This document shows positions 20,952 to 29,780 of a DNA stretch of 64,000 nt, piece by piece. A program made the position numbers and the translations under genes. Source of the DNA: Nannocystis pusilla. GTDB lineage: Bacteria; Myxococcota_A; Polyangia; Nannocystales; Nannocystaceae. The DNA lies in the NCBI RefSeq assembly GCF_026626665.1, contig NZ_JAPNKE010000002.1, positions 8,886,001-8,950,000 of the forward strand, read 5' to 3'. The stretch's first letter is position 1. The number at the start of each line of letters is the position of its first letter. The notes below the pieces were generated by a model. It was not told the DNA's origin, made no database searches, and worked only from the letters and a program-made list of their open reading frames with translations.

Positions 20952-22362
20952 ATGCGCTCCTACTTTGACGTGACCCGCGCCTTCTACGTCGAGCTGATGG
21001 CCGGGCTGGGTCTGGTGGCGGCTTGTGGCGGCGCGAGCGGCGAGACCACGGCGGCCACCGACCCGGGCTCCACGTCATCGACCGGCGCGGCCACGACGGC
21101 GGTGACGACCAGCGCGACCGACGACTCGGGCGCGGTGACGGACACCACGGAGGGCGCGACGACGACGACGACGACGAGCGAGGGCACGAGCGCCGGCACG
21201 ATCACGACCACGGTGAACTCGATCACCGGCGAGGAGACCACCACCGCCGAGACGACCGGCGAGGCCAGCGGCACGACGACGACGACGGGCACGACGTCGA
21301 CGACGACCTCCACGACCGGCGAGCAGACCACCGGCGACACCAGCGAGCTGACGTGCGACCCGCCGCCGCCCGGGATGATGCAGAAGTACGTGTGCTTCCC
21401 GGTGCCCGACGGCCTGGCCGACTGCGCCGCCTGCGACGCGGCGTGCACCGAGAGCTGGGCCAACGCGGCGGCCAGCGGCGATCCGTTCTGCAGCTACACC
21501 GAGCTGATCGTGCAGTGCGGCCCGGACCCGATGCCGGCGCAGCCCGACCAGTGCTGCTACTTCGTCGCCCACGGCGACGGCATGGTCTGCGAGGGCCGGC
21601 CGTTCGTGGTCGAGGGCGAGGGCCGGGTGGCGCCGAACCTGCGCCGCAGCGACTGGGGCGGCCAGGTGCTGCCGTCGCTCGCGGGCCTCGACGATCCGAC
21701 CCGCGCCGCGCTGGCCGAGCTGTGGGGCGCCGCGGCGGCCGACGAGCACGCGTCGGTGGCCGCGTTCGCCCGCTTCGCCCTCCAGCTGCTGGCCGTCGGC
21801 GCGCCGGCCTCGCTGGTCGACGGGGCGCAGCGCGCGATGGCCGACGAGATCGCCCACGCGCGCGCCTGCTACGCGCTGGCGGGCGCGTACGCGGGGACGC
21901 CGATGGGACCTGGCCGATTGGACATGTCCTCTGCGCTAGGCGACACCGACCTGCCGGCGCTGGCGGCCGCGGCGGTGCGCGAGGGCTGCGTCGGCGAGAC
22001 GCTGGCGGCGCTGCTGGCCCAGGTGGCGACGTTCCAGGCCGACGACTACGCGGTCCGCAGCGCGCTGAAGCAGATCGCGGTCGACGAGGGCCGCCACTCG
22101 CAGCTGGCCTGGCGGTTCGTGCAGTGGGCCCTGGGCCGCTCGCCCGCGGTGCGCGAGGCCGTGCGCGAGGCGTTCGCCGCGGCCCTGCGCGAGCCGATCG
22201 CCGTGCGCCCGTGGCCGACCGACGCCGACCCGGAGCAGCTGCGCGCACGGCCGCCTGTCGCCCGAGGTGCAGATGACGCTGTGCCGCGACGCGCTGGTCG
22301 GGGTGATCGGCCCGGCCGCCGACGCGCTGCTCGGCCGCGCCGAACAGGTCGCGGCGGCCTGA
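20952..22362 (+). CDS. lipoprotein with Thr-rich linker and ferritin-like domain (frameshifted)
   Basis: N-terminal signal with lipobox (LMAGLGLVAAC) and a 100-residue Thr/Gly/Ser linker (TTTTTSEGTSAG and similar). A Cys-rich segment follows (FPVPDGLADCAACDAACTES...PDQCCYFV), then a helical ferritin-like domain with DEHASVAAFARF, ADEIAHARACY and VDEGRHSQLAW. The Glu and ExxH/DExxH pairs are the expected di-iron ligands. A frame break near 22245 separates EQLRA from HGRLSPEVQMTLCRD, and the true stop is at 22362. Such domains are common in Nannocystaceae secreted proteins; oxidase or iron-storage activity is only inferred. A palindrome copy (21908-21929) encodes GPGRLDMSS between the helices. 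Confidence 0.75.
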
Positions 22363-22370
22363 GCCGGGGA

Positions 22371-23217
22371 TCACTGCGGGCAGCGCGGGGCGATGAATTT
22401 GCCGTCGAGCTCGGATGGTTGTCGAGGCCCGACCACTTCACGTGACACAGGCGACCGACGACCTTGTCCTCGTCGATGGCGATGATCTCGAGCGTGCCCG
22501 TGGCCGTGCTGCCGCCGCCGTCACAGTCATCGGCGGGGGCGTCGTTGCCGGTCTCCTGGCCGAAGCCGAGGATGTCGGTCCACTTCACGGTGTAGAGGCC
22601 GGGGGCCTGGAATGCGGCGGGGATCCGCAGCGACAGCTCCCACTGGTGATCGCACGAGAGGCGCTCGTGCGGGTCGGCGCAGGTGAAGGTCTCGCTCGAG
22701 AAGCGGACGTACAGCAGGTTCGGATCGTCGTCCTCGCCGGTGGTGCCGTCGCTATCGGGGTTCGCCGGGATCTGCGACTCGAGGTAGGCCAGGACCTCGA
22801 CGTCGAGCGGCTCCGCCTCGCCGTCGCACGGCACCGGCTCCTCGGGCTGGCTGGTGGTGTACTGCGAGGTGGTGTCGCTGGCGGACCCGGGAACTCGCCC
22901 GTGCTCACGTCGGCGGTGGTCCAGCCGCTCTCGGAGACGATCGTGGTGCTGGTCCAGCCGGGGCCCTCGGTGTCGGAGACGCCGGTGGTGGAGGTGACCG
23001 GCGGGCCCTCGGTGTCGGAGGTCCAGCCGGGCCCCGCGGTGGTCGTCGCCGGCCCCGGGCCGCTGGTCTCGAGGGTGGTGCCCTGCCAGGTGTCCCAGGT
23101 GCCGTGAGAATCGCCGGTGGTGGCTGTGTTCGCGGTGTCCCCGTCGTAGAGCTTGCTCTCGAAGGTGCACGCCAGCACGGTCGAGGCGACGATGAAGAGG
23201 TGGATACGGTTTGTCAT
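22371..23217 (-). CDS. lipoprotein with Thr/Ser/Gly linker, unknown domain (two frame breaks)
   Basis: Starts MTNRIHLFIVASTVLAC (lipobox) at ATG 23217. A linker of imperfect repeats (TTTAGPGWTSDTEGPPVTSTTG...DTEGPGWTSTT) follows. A frame break near 22890 leads into SASDTTSQYTTSQPEEPVPC and a beta-rich domain with CDGEAEPLDVEVLAYL, FSSETFTCADPHERLSCDHQWELSLRIP, LYTVKWTDILGFG and LCHVKWSGLDNH. A second break near 22413 gives ELDGKFIAPRCPQ and a stop at 22371, converging 8 bases from the ferritin-like gene. No family is recognised. Both joins are inferred from continuity of composition. Confidence 0.6.
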
Positions 23218-23396
23218 GTGCATGCGAGAATCAATAGCATGCACTCCGATGATTCGATCGGACCCGTTTCGGTCCATCGGACCGCGATCGGACGTCGGCG
23301 CTGGATCGGCCGAATTCCGGAGAATGGGCCCGATTCGGCGCAGGCGGCCGGAGCGGCGCCGGCCGTGGTGTGTGCATTCGGGCGGCGGCTCGGTCG

Positions 23397-25418
23397 CTAT
23401 TGTCGCATTCGCCGGTCGGCGCCGATCTTCGCCGTCGCCTCGCCGGACTTGCGGCGGGTGTGCGGATCCGGGTCGGCCGCGAGCGCGGCCAATGACGGCA
23501 CCGCGCAGCTCGCTGCGGCGCCGCAATTGCCGAGCGCGAGCGCGGCCTGGCGGCGAATGGTGGGATCGGCGTCGGCCAGCAGGCGCGTGAGGTCGGGGAT
23601 CGCGGCGGTCGCCCGCGGGCCGAGGTCGATCAGCGCGGCGATCGCCTCGGCGCGCTGATCGTCGGGCTCGCCGGGCGTGACGAGGCGCAGCAGCGTCGGC
23701 AAGGCCGCGATCGCGGCGTCGCCCCAGGGCAGGCGACGAAACGCGGCGAGCGCGACCCGCCGCACCGCGGGCGACTCGTCTTCCATGATGACGCGCAAGG
23801 CCGGCAGGATCGCGGGCGGAAGCGACGGATCGGCGGCGAGCAGGTCGATCGCCGCCGAGCGCACGCCCGGGTCCGGATCGGCGACGAGCGCGACCAGCGG
23901 GCAGGCGATCGGCCTGGGATCGGCGCCGACGCTGCGCAGCGCGAGGAGGGCCGAGCGCCGCACGAAGCTGTCCTGGTGATTGAACAGGGCGACCATCTCG
24001 GGCGCGGTGTGCCGGGCCTTTTCGCCGTGGCTGGCGAGCGCCTGCAAGATGTCGAGGATGATCGCGGCGACCGGCTCGTCGTGGAGGTCGCGCGCGAGGT
24101 CGTCGACCAGCGCGGCGCCCGGCGGACCGAGGGCGAGGATCGCCCGCGCGCCCCGTCCGCGCACCCGGTGATCGCGGCTGTGCAGCTCGGCGCGGTGGTA
24201 GGCGAGGCGATCGTCGATGGACTCGAACTCGGCGAGCGCGAGGGCGGCGAGCGGATCGTCGGTGTCGTGCGCGACGCCGAGGAGGCGCCCGCCGGGGGCG
24301 ATGAAGGCGACCGCGGGGTAGCTGCGCGCGCCGAAGCCCTCCCACTGCTCGTCGGTCTCGGCGTGGATGAAGCGCAGCGGGCCGCCGGTGCGCCGCGCGA
24401 GGTCGGCGAAGGTGGCGCGGAACGGGACGCACGCGGCGCACCAGGTGGTGGAGAGGTTGACGACCGCGATCTGCCCCGGCGCGAGGTCGGCGACGGCGGC
24501 GTCGAGCGCGGGCCGACCCTCGACCTCGAGCGGCGCGCTGCCGCGAGCGCGGGCCTGGCGGCGCGCGAACGACAAAGTGCCGAGCGGGTCGACGAAGCGC
24601 ACGCCGCCGCGATCGATGCGGTGCGCCTGCGCGGCCCGCTCGCGCACCGCGATCACGCCGTCGCCGTCGCGGTCGGGGACCTGCGGCGACCAGAAGGCGC
24701 GCGCGGCCCGATCTCCGACCTGTCCCGAAGGGAAGGTCACCACCACCGCGGCGGCGTCGGCCAGCGCGCTGAAGGCCAGCCGCGGGCGCGCCTGCGCCAG
24801 CACGACGACGCGCGCGCCGGTGCGGAGCTCGGCGAGCTCCTGCTGCAGCTCGCCGAGCGGCAGGCAGGCGTCCTGCAGCGGGATGCAGCCCCACGCGTCG
24901 TCGGCCAGCTCGTCGACCTCGGCGGCGAGGAGCACCAGCATCGCGCCGGGCTGCAGCTCGCGACGCAGGGCGGCGAGCAATTCGGCGACGCCGGCGCGGG
25001 TCGGCGGGGCGTGGTGGGCCGCCCCGCGCGGCGCCCGGGTGCCGGCGACGAGCAGGCGATAGTCGGCCTCGGCGCGCAGCGTGCTCAGTGCGTGCTCCAG
25101 CCGCGGGCCGTCGCGGCCGTCGAACACCAGGGCGTAGCGCGGCAGCTGGACGTCGAGCGGCGCCGCCTCGCGCGGCGGGAGGTCGGGTAGCGACGAGAAC
25201 GACGAGCCCGCGTGGATCCACCCGGCCGCGCCGGGGCGCGGGTCGCAGACGAATGCGCTGTCGAGGTTGGCCGTGAGGGCGGAGGGGCCGGCGGCGGGCG
25301 ACGGTCCGTCACAGGTCGAGACCTCGGGCGCGGTCGTGGGCGCGGGTGGGGGCGGCGCGGGGCGACATCCGCTCGTCAGCGACAGGCATACGAATACGTC
25401 GAGGCCGACCGAGCGCAT
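23397..25418 (-). CDS. lipoprotein fusing a caspase-like fold, thioredoxin domain and HEAT repeats
   Basis: Start at ATG 25418 (MRSVGLDVFVCLSLTSGC, lipobox); another ATG lies 27 bases upstream. Residues about 95-270 resemble a caspase/legumain-type fold (RYALVFDGRDGPRLEHAL, then a strand MLVLLAAEVDELADDAWGC, then ARVVVLAQARPRLAFS), but the expected His-Gly and Cys-Ser-Gly catalytic positions are absent. DRDGDGVIAVRE is EF-hand-like. Residues about 310-400 are a thioredoxin domain with TTWCAACVPFRATFADLA (CxxC). The last 240 residues are HEAT/PBS-type helical repeats (DPDPGVRSAAIDLLAADPS, DADPTIRRQAALALGNCG). A scaffold with thiol redox function outside the inner membrane is inferred. A palindrome copy (24718-24737) encodes FPSGQVGD. 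Confidence 0.8.
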   Translation of the reverse strand: MRSVGLDVFVCLSLTSGCRPAPPPPAPTTAPEVSTCDGPSPAAGPSALTANLDSAFVCDPRPGAAGWIHAGSSFSSLPDLPPREAAPLDVQLPRYALVFDGRDGPRLEHALSTLRAEADYRLLVAGTRAPRGAAHHAPPTRAGVAELLAALRRELQPGAMLVLLAAEVDELADDAWGCIPLQDACLPLGELQQELAELRTGARVVVLAQARPRLAFSALADAAAVVVTFPSGQVGDRAARAFWSPQVPDRDGDGVIAVRERAAQAHRIDRGGVRFVDPLGTLSFARRQARARGSAPLEVEGRPALDAAVADLAPGQIAVVNLSTTWCAACVPFRATFADLARRTGGPLRFIHAETDEQWEGFGARSYPAVAFIAPGGRLLGVAHDTDDPLAALALAEFESIDDRLAYHRAELHSRDHRVRGRGARAILALGPPGAALVDDLARDLHDEPVAAIILDILQALASHGEKARHTAPEMVALFNHQDSFVRRSALLALRSVGADPRPIACPLVALVADPDPGVRSAAIDLLAADPSLPPAILPALRVIMEDESPAVRRVALAAFRRLPWGDAAIAALPTLLRLVTPGEPDDQRAEAIAALIDLGPRATAAIPDLTRLLADADPTIRRQAALALGNCGAAASCAVPSLAALAADPDPHTRRKSGEATAKIGADRRMRQ
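24718..24737. repeat. interspersed palindrome copy (intragenic)
   Basis: ACCTGTCCCGAAGGGAAGGT, inside the caspase-like part of the HEAT/thioredoxin fusion, has a GAA centre that would form a tight hairpin loop in RNA. It encodes FPSGQV on the reverse strand. Confidence 0.55.
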
Positions 25419-25458
25419 ACAAAGCCCCAGGATAGCACGCCGCACCGGCGCGCACGCG

Positions 25459-26730
25459 TCAGCCCTCGAAGGCGCGCAGCTCGACGCCGGAGACGAAGAA
25501 CCGACGCTCGCGCAAGTCGTCGGCGTCGACGCAGGCGTGCACGCGATCGCTGAGGTACAGCTTGCCCCACTCGCCGCAGTCCTGGGCCATCTTCGAGGCG
25601 ATGTTGACCGGCATGCCGGCGATGTCCTTGCCGCCGCCGGCGAGGTCGAACACCAGCACGGGGCCCTGGTCGACGCCGATCCGGCAGTCGATGCCGCCCT
25701 CCGCGAGCTCGCTGCGGAAGGTCCGGGCGAACGCGAGCGCGCGCGCCGGCTCGTCGAAGGTGTAGATGCCGAGCGGCCCCGAGACCTTGACCTCGACCCC
25801 GCGCGCGGCGGCGAGGTGACGCAGGCCCGCGTCCTTCATCTTGGCCGACAGCGACAGGTTGTCGAACAGCGCGACCGCGCGGCTGTCGGCGTCCTGGGCG
25901 TGGCGCTCGACGAGCACCACGACCTCGTGCCGCGTGTACTTGGCGGTCATCTCGCGCGCCAGCTCGCGGTCGCCGAGGCTGGCCGCGAGGCGCGTGAGGT
26001 CGGCGTGGAAGGCGTCGGAGTAGGGGATCGGGTAGCGCCTTCCGCTGGATGTCCCGAGGGACAGGCGGGGACCGTCGACGAGACGCCACAGCGGACCGAG
26101 CCCGTTCGCCTCGCCGATGGCGATGAGCGTGAAGTCGTGCGCGGGCGGCAGGCGACCGGCCACGGCCTGGCTGACGACGATCTCGCCGCCGGCGACGTGG
26201 TCCTCGGCGAGCGCCTCGATCGCGTCCGAGGCGTCGCCGTAGAGGCCGCCGCTGGCGCTGTAGAACTCGCCGAAGTGGGCGGCGAGGCCGATCTTGATCG
26301 CGCAGCGGCGGGCCACCAGGTCCTGCACCGTGAGCAGCGCCGCGAGCAGGCGCTCGGCCGGGACCGCCTCGGGGTAGAACATCTGCGTGTTGTCGGCCGC
26401 CCAGATCCCCACGCTCTCGCCGCCGATCGAGAGGCCCAGCTCGTGGACGATCGCCTTCGGCTGGTCGATGATGGCGAGGATCTCCATCAAGCCGCGCTCG
26501 GCGGTCATGCGCGTGAGGCCGGCCGCGTCGGACACGACGTTGTAGCCGGCGACGCGGCAGGCCGCGAGCAGGCGCAGGGCGTCGGCCTCGGTCTGCTCGC
26601 TCTCCCACCACCGCTCGAGCAAGCGGAGCGGAAGGCCGCCGACGATGTCCTGGGCGAGGTCGAACAGCGCGGGCGAGTACTGCGTGCGGGCGAACTTGGC
26701 GGCCAAGGCGAGCGGCTCTGTGGGTAGCAA
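25459..26730 (-). CDS. tandem adenylate/guanylate-cyclase-like domain protein, probably degenerate
   Basis: About 423 residues. The C-terminal half fits a class III cyclase homology domain: VALFDNLSLSAKMKDAG, a middle strand GVEVKVSGPLGIYTF, then DCRIGVDQGPVLVFDLAGGGKDIAGMPVNIASKMAQDCG, which matches the 'R-I-G-h-G ... D-l-x-G ... N-x-A-x-R/K' core. A weaker second copy precedes it (VGIWAADNTQMFY...IKIGLAAHFGEFY...GDASDAIEALAEDHVAGGEIVVS). The usual second metal Asp (in 'GDG') is replaced by SGPLG, so catalysis is doubtful. No ATG fits; TTG at 26730 is the best start. It is divergent from the cytochrome P460-like gene. A role as a cyclase-fold sensor or pseudo-enzyme is inferred. A palindrome copy (26050-26067) lies between the two domains. 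Confidence 0.6.
   Translation of the reverse strand: MLPTEPLALAAKFARTQYSPALFDLAQDIVGGLPLRLLERWWESEQTEADALRLLAACRVAGYNVVSDAAGLTRMTAERGLMEILAIIDQPKAIVHELGLSIGGESVGIWAADNTQMFYPEAVPAERLLAALLTVQDLVARRCAIKIGLAAHFGEFYSASGGLYGDASDAIEALAEDHVAGGEIVVSQAVAGRLPPAHDFTLIAIGEANGLGPLWRLVDGPRLSLGTSSGRRYPIPYSDAFHADLTRLAASLGDRELAREMTAKYTRHEVVVLVERHAQDADSRAVALFDNLSLSAKMKDAGLRHLAAARGVEVKVSGPLGIYTFDEPARALAFARTFRSELAEGGIDCRIGVDQGPVLVFDLAGGGKDIAGMPVNIASKMAQDCGEWGKLYLSDRVHACVDADDLRERRFFVSGVELRAFEG
26050..26067. repeat. interspersed palindrome copy (intragenic)
   Basis: ATGTCCCGAGGGACAGGC: arms TGTCCC and GGGACA are perfect around GA. It lies in the inter-domain linker of the cyclase-like protein and encodes LSLGTSS on the reverse strand. 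Confidence 0.65.
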
Positions 26731-26889
26731 GGCGCGGCGAGGTTGACAAGCGGCGCGCGGCGGCGCGCCGGCCGACCTGGGCGGAGGATGTCGGCCGCGA
26801 CGTCGAATACGCGTAACACTGGAGCCGGCGCCTCGTTGGCGAGCTGCGACCAGGAGGTCGCGCGGACCATCACGACTGCGAGGAGTTTT

Positions 26890-27444
26890 ATGAAGATCTG
26901 GACATGTCTTGTCGCGCTCGCGCTGCTCGCGGGCTGCGGCGACGACGGCAGCAGCACGACCGACGACGGCCCCGAGGACGCGACGCAGGTGCCGCCGACC
27001 ACCGGCAAGGTGGCGATGCGCGAGTGGCTGGCCGCGGGCCACTACAAGCAATGGGCCTGTGAGGCCGACGCCCACGACGCGACGATCGGCGTGTCGCCGC
27101 ACGGGAAGCAGCGGATCTGCAGCAACGACGCGCTGGCGGCCCACGGCGACGGCGAGTACCCGGTCGGCGCCTCGGCGGTGAAGGAGCTGTACGACGCCGA
27201 GGGGGCGAGCATCATCGGCTACGCGGTCTACCGCCACGTGAAAGCAGGGACCGACGGCGGCAGCTGGTACTGGTACGAGGAGGTGCCGGCCGATCACCCG
27301 GCGCCGCACGACAAGGACGGGATCGTGGCCGACGGCCTCGGCGACGCCGGGCCGGCGATGAGCGTGTGCGTGAGCTGCCACCAGGCGGCCGGCAGCGACG
27401 CGGCGCACCCCGGGCACGACTTCGTGTACGTGCAGGTGCAGTGA
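26890..27444 (+). CDS. cytochrome P460-like c-type heme lipoprotein
   Basis: 184 residues from ATG 26890, with a GAGGAG ribosome-binding site 4-9 bases upstream. Signal peptide with lipobox (KIWTCLVALALLAGC), a short Asp/Thr linker, then a compact domain with KQWACEADAHDATIGVSPHGKQRIC, SAVKELYDAEGASIIGYAVYRHVKAG, and a single CVSCH heme-c motif near the end (residues about 162-166). This layout matches cytochrome P460/cyt c' beta-type domains. The protein is predicted to be lipid-anchored outside the cytoplasm. No electron-transfer partner is adjacent, so its donor and acceptor are unknown. Confidence 0.8.
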   Translation: MKIWTCLVALALLAGCGDDGSSTTDDGPEDATQVPPTTGKVAMREWLAAGHYKQWACEADAHDATIGVSPHGKQRICSNDALAAHGDGEYPVGASAVKELYDAEGASIIGYAVYRHVKAGTDGGSWYWYEEVPADHPAPHDKDGIVADGLGDAGPAMSVCVSCHQAAGSDAAHPGHDFVYVQVQ

Positions 27445-27466
27445 TCCGCGGTACCATGCCGGTCGC

Positions 27467-27871
27467 ATGAGCGAGGCGACCCTCGACGACGCGGCGCTGC
27501 TGGCCGGATTCGTGGCAGCGACCCTGCCGGGCCCGGCGTTCGGGCACCGCGAACATGTGCGCGTGGCGTTCCTGTTCCTGCGCACGCACGCCGACTTCGG
27601 CGCGGCCGCCGTGGCCTTTCGCGCGGCGCTGCGCCGGTTCGTCGCCGCGCTCGGGGCGGAGGACCGCTACCACGAGACGCTGACGTGGGCCTACCTGGCG
27701 CTGGTCCACGAGCACATGCACGGGCACGACGACGCCGACTCGCGGGCGTTCCTGGCCCGTTGCCCGCGGCTCGGGCAGCACCGTGGCGGCGAGCTCGAGG
27801 CGCGCTGCGACGTCGCGGCGCTCCTGGCGTCGCCGCTGGCCCGCCGCGTGCTCGTGTGGCCTTCGCGCTAG
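27467..27871 (+). CDS. conserved hypothetical protein, His-rich helical
   Basis: 134 residues from ATG 27467, 22 bases after the cytochrome gene and probably co-transcribed. The sequence is helical with clustered His/Glu: FGHREHVRVAFLFL, YHETLTWAYLALVHEHMHGHDDAD. The spacing of HREH, YHET and HEHMHGH could bind a metal, but no named family is recognised. It converges 6 bases from the end of the adenosine deaminase gene. The gene call rests on codon-position composition and operon spacing. Confidence 0.7.
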   Translation: MSEATLDDAALLAGFVAATLPGPAFGHREHVRVAFLFLRTHADFGAAAVAFRAALRRFVAALGAEDRYHETLTWAYLALVHEHMHGHDDADSRAFLARCPRLGQHRGGELEARCDVAALLASPLARRVLVWPSR

Positions 27872-27877
27872 CGCGGC

Positions 27878-28942
27878 TCAGCTCGCGCCGGCGAGGCCGT
27901 TCGCGGCGGCGAACTCGTCGAGCTCGGTCACGGTGGCGCGCATGAACCGGCGCTTCTCGTGGTACGGCAAGAACGCGCTCTTGAAGCCGTTGAGGATCAC
28001 CTGGCGCAGGGCGGCGAAGTCGAAGCCGAGCTCGGTGTGGAGCAAGTGGAGCTCGCGCGACACCGTGGTGTCGGTGATCAGGCGGTTGTCGGTGTTGACG
28101 GTGATGCGCGCGCCGAGGTCGAAGTAGAGGCGCAGCGGGTGGTCGGCGATGCTGCTGACGGCGCCGGTCTGCACGTTCGACGACGGGCAGCACTCGAGCG
28201 GGATCCGGTGGTCCACCACGTAGCGGAGCAGATCGCCGTCCTCGCGCAGGCGGCAGCCGTGGCCGATCCGGTGGGCCCCGCACACGTGAAGCGCCTGCGC
28301 GATCGAGGCCGGGCCGTAGGCCTCGCCGGCGTGGATCGTGACGTTGATGTTGTTCTGGCGCACGAGGTTGAAGGCCTCGTGGTGGTCCTTGGGCGGGTAG
28401 TCGTACTCGGCGCCGGCGAGGTCGAAGCCGACCACGCCGCGGTTCTTGTAGGCGACCACGAGCTCGGCCATGCGCAGCGAGGACTCGGGCGAGATGTTCC
28501 TGATCCCGCACAGGATCAGGTTGCTCTCGATGTTGTGGGCCTGCTGGGCGTCGTGCAGGCCGCGCAGCACGGTCTCGACCACGCGCGTGAGGCCGAGCCG
28601 GCGCCGGGTGTGCAGCATCGGCGAGTAGCGGACCTCCATGTAGCGCACGTTCTCGGCGGCGGCGTCGGCGGCCAGCTCGAAGGCGGCGCGGTAGAGGGCC
28701 TCCTCGTCCTGCAGCACCTGCAGGGTGACGTCGAAGGCCTTGAGGTAGGCGACCAGGCTGCCGGCGTTCTGCCCGAGGTGCATGGCCGCGGCGAGGCCCT
28801 CGGGCGTGTCGGCGGGCAGCGAGACGCCGCGCTCGCGCGCGAGCTCGAGGATCGTGGCGAGCCGCATCGACCCGTCGAGGTGGACGTGCAGGTCGGTCTT
28901 CGGCAGGCGCTGGATCTGCTCCAGCGTCAGGGGGTCGGTCAT
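27878..28942 (-). CDS. add: adenosine deaminase
   Basis: 354 residues. All zinc and catalytic elements are present: LPKTDLHVHLDGSMR (HxH metal ligands), VTIHAGEAYG (metal His and catalytic Glu), HRIGHGCRL (His near the active site) and ITVNTDNRL (metal Asp followed by Asp). The enzyme converts adenosine to inosine in the cytoplasm. Its upstream neighbour hpt, on the same strand 27 bases away, encodes hypoxanthine phosphoribosyltransferase, so the pair forms a purine salvage unit. The spacer between them holds an interspersed palindrome copy (28944-28961). Confidence 0.95.
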   Translation of the reverse strand: MTDPLTLEQIQRLPKTDLHVHLDGSMRLATILELARERGVSLPADTPEGLAAAMHLGQNAGSLVAYLKAFDVTLQVLQDEEALYRAAFELAADAAAENVRYMEVRYSPMLHTRRRLGLTRVVETVLRGLHDAQQAHNIESNLILCGIRNISPESSLRMAELVVAYKNRGVVGFDLAGAEYDYPPKDHHEAFNLVRQNNINVTIHAGEAYGPASIAQALHVCGAHRIGHGCRLREDGDLLRYVVDHRIPLECCPSSNVQTGAVSSIADHPLRLYFDLGARITVNTDNRLITDTTVSRELHLLHTELGFDFAALRQVILNGFKSAFLPYHEKRRFMRATVTELDEFAAANGLAGAS

Positions 28943-28943
28943 G

Positions 28944-28961
28944 CTGGCCTCAGGGACATGT
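28944..28961. repeat. interspersed palindrome copy between hpt and add
   Basis: CTGGCCTCAGGGACATGT fills most of the 27-base gap between the two purine salvage genes. In the transcript it would form a small hairpin directly before the add start, overlapping the position of its ribosome-binding site. Confidence 0.6.
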
Positions 28962-28969
28962 CGTAAAGA

Positions 28970-29545
28970 TCAGGTGGTGTAGATCGCCGGCTTGAGCACG
29001 CCGATGTACGGGAGGTTGCGGTAGTGGCCGGCGTAGTCGAGGCCGTAGCCGACCACGAACTCGTTGGGGCACGGGAAGCCGACGTGGCGGACCTGCAGCG
29101 GCCGCTTGCGCGCCTCGTGCTTGTCGAGCAGCGTGCAGATCTCGAGCGAGGCCGGGTGGCGCGTGCGGAGGACGTCGCACAGGTAATCGAGGGTCAGGCC
29201 GCTGTCGACGATGTCCTCGACCAGGACGATGTGGCGGCCCGTGGCCGCGTTGCTCAGGTCCTTCAAGATCCGCACCTCGCCCGAAGAGGTGGTGCGGTCG
29301 CCGTACGACGAGACGGCCATGAAGTCGATCGACAGCGGGATGTTCATGTGCCGCACGAGGTCGGCCATGAACAACAGGCTGCCGCTCAAGATCCCGACCA
29401 TCAGCGGGTCCTTGTCTGCGTACTCGCTCGCCAGCGTGCGCCCGAGCTCGGCGACGCGCTGGTGGATCTGCGCCTCGGTCAGGAGGATCTTCGAGAGGTC
29501 CGCGGTGAGGCCGCCCTGCCAGGTGTCCGTGGTCGTGTGTGTCAT
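28970..29545 (-). CDS. hpt: hypoxanthine phosphoribosyltransferase
   Basis: 191 residues with the PRTase signature VLVEDIVDSGLTLDYL (PRPP-binding loop), GILSGSLLFMADLVRHM near the N-terminus, DFMAVSSYGDRTTSSGEVRILKDL (flexible loop), and FVVGYGLDYAGHYRNLPYIGVL at the C-terminus. It makes IMP or GMP from hypoxanthine or guanine plus PRPP in the cytoplasm. It is followed on the same strand by add; together they recover inosine-derived hypoxanthine and adenosine. ATG at 29545. Confidence 0.95.
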   Translation of the reverse strand: MTHTTTDTWQGGLTADLSKILLTEAQIHQRVAELGRTLASEYADKDPLMVGILSGSLLFMADLVRHMNIPLSIDFMAVSSYGDRTTSSGEVRILKDLSNAATGRHIVLVEDIVDSGLTLDYLCDVLRTRHPASLEICTLLDKHEARKRPLQVRHVGFPCPNEFVVGYGLDYAGHYRNLPYIGVLKPAIYTT

Positions 29546-29780
29546 GCGCGCTCTTGCGCGGGAGGATACACGAGCGCCGCGGGCGCGTCAGCCCGCGCGC
29601 GGGCCGGAATTGCCGCTCCGGCGCGGACGCAGCGGTCGCCGCGGGTGACGACGACGTCCGCGACGTCCGCGAGCTCCGAGAGCGGAGGTCGAGCGATGCG
29701 AGCGGCGTGGCCGAGGCGCGTCGAGGCGATCGAGTTCACGAGGCCCGCCGCGGCGTCGAATCGGCCGGGCCGCCGCGCGC

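Noticed and set aside
22585..25221. 878-residue minus-strand frame
   Set aside because: Runs out of frame through the HEAT/thioredoxin fusion and then catches the first part of the next lipoprotein; only that second part is a gene.
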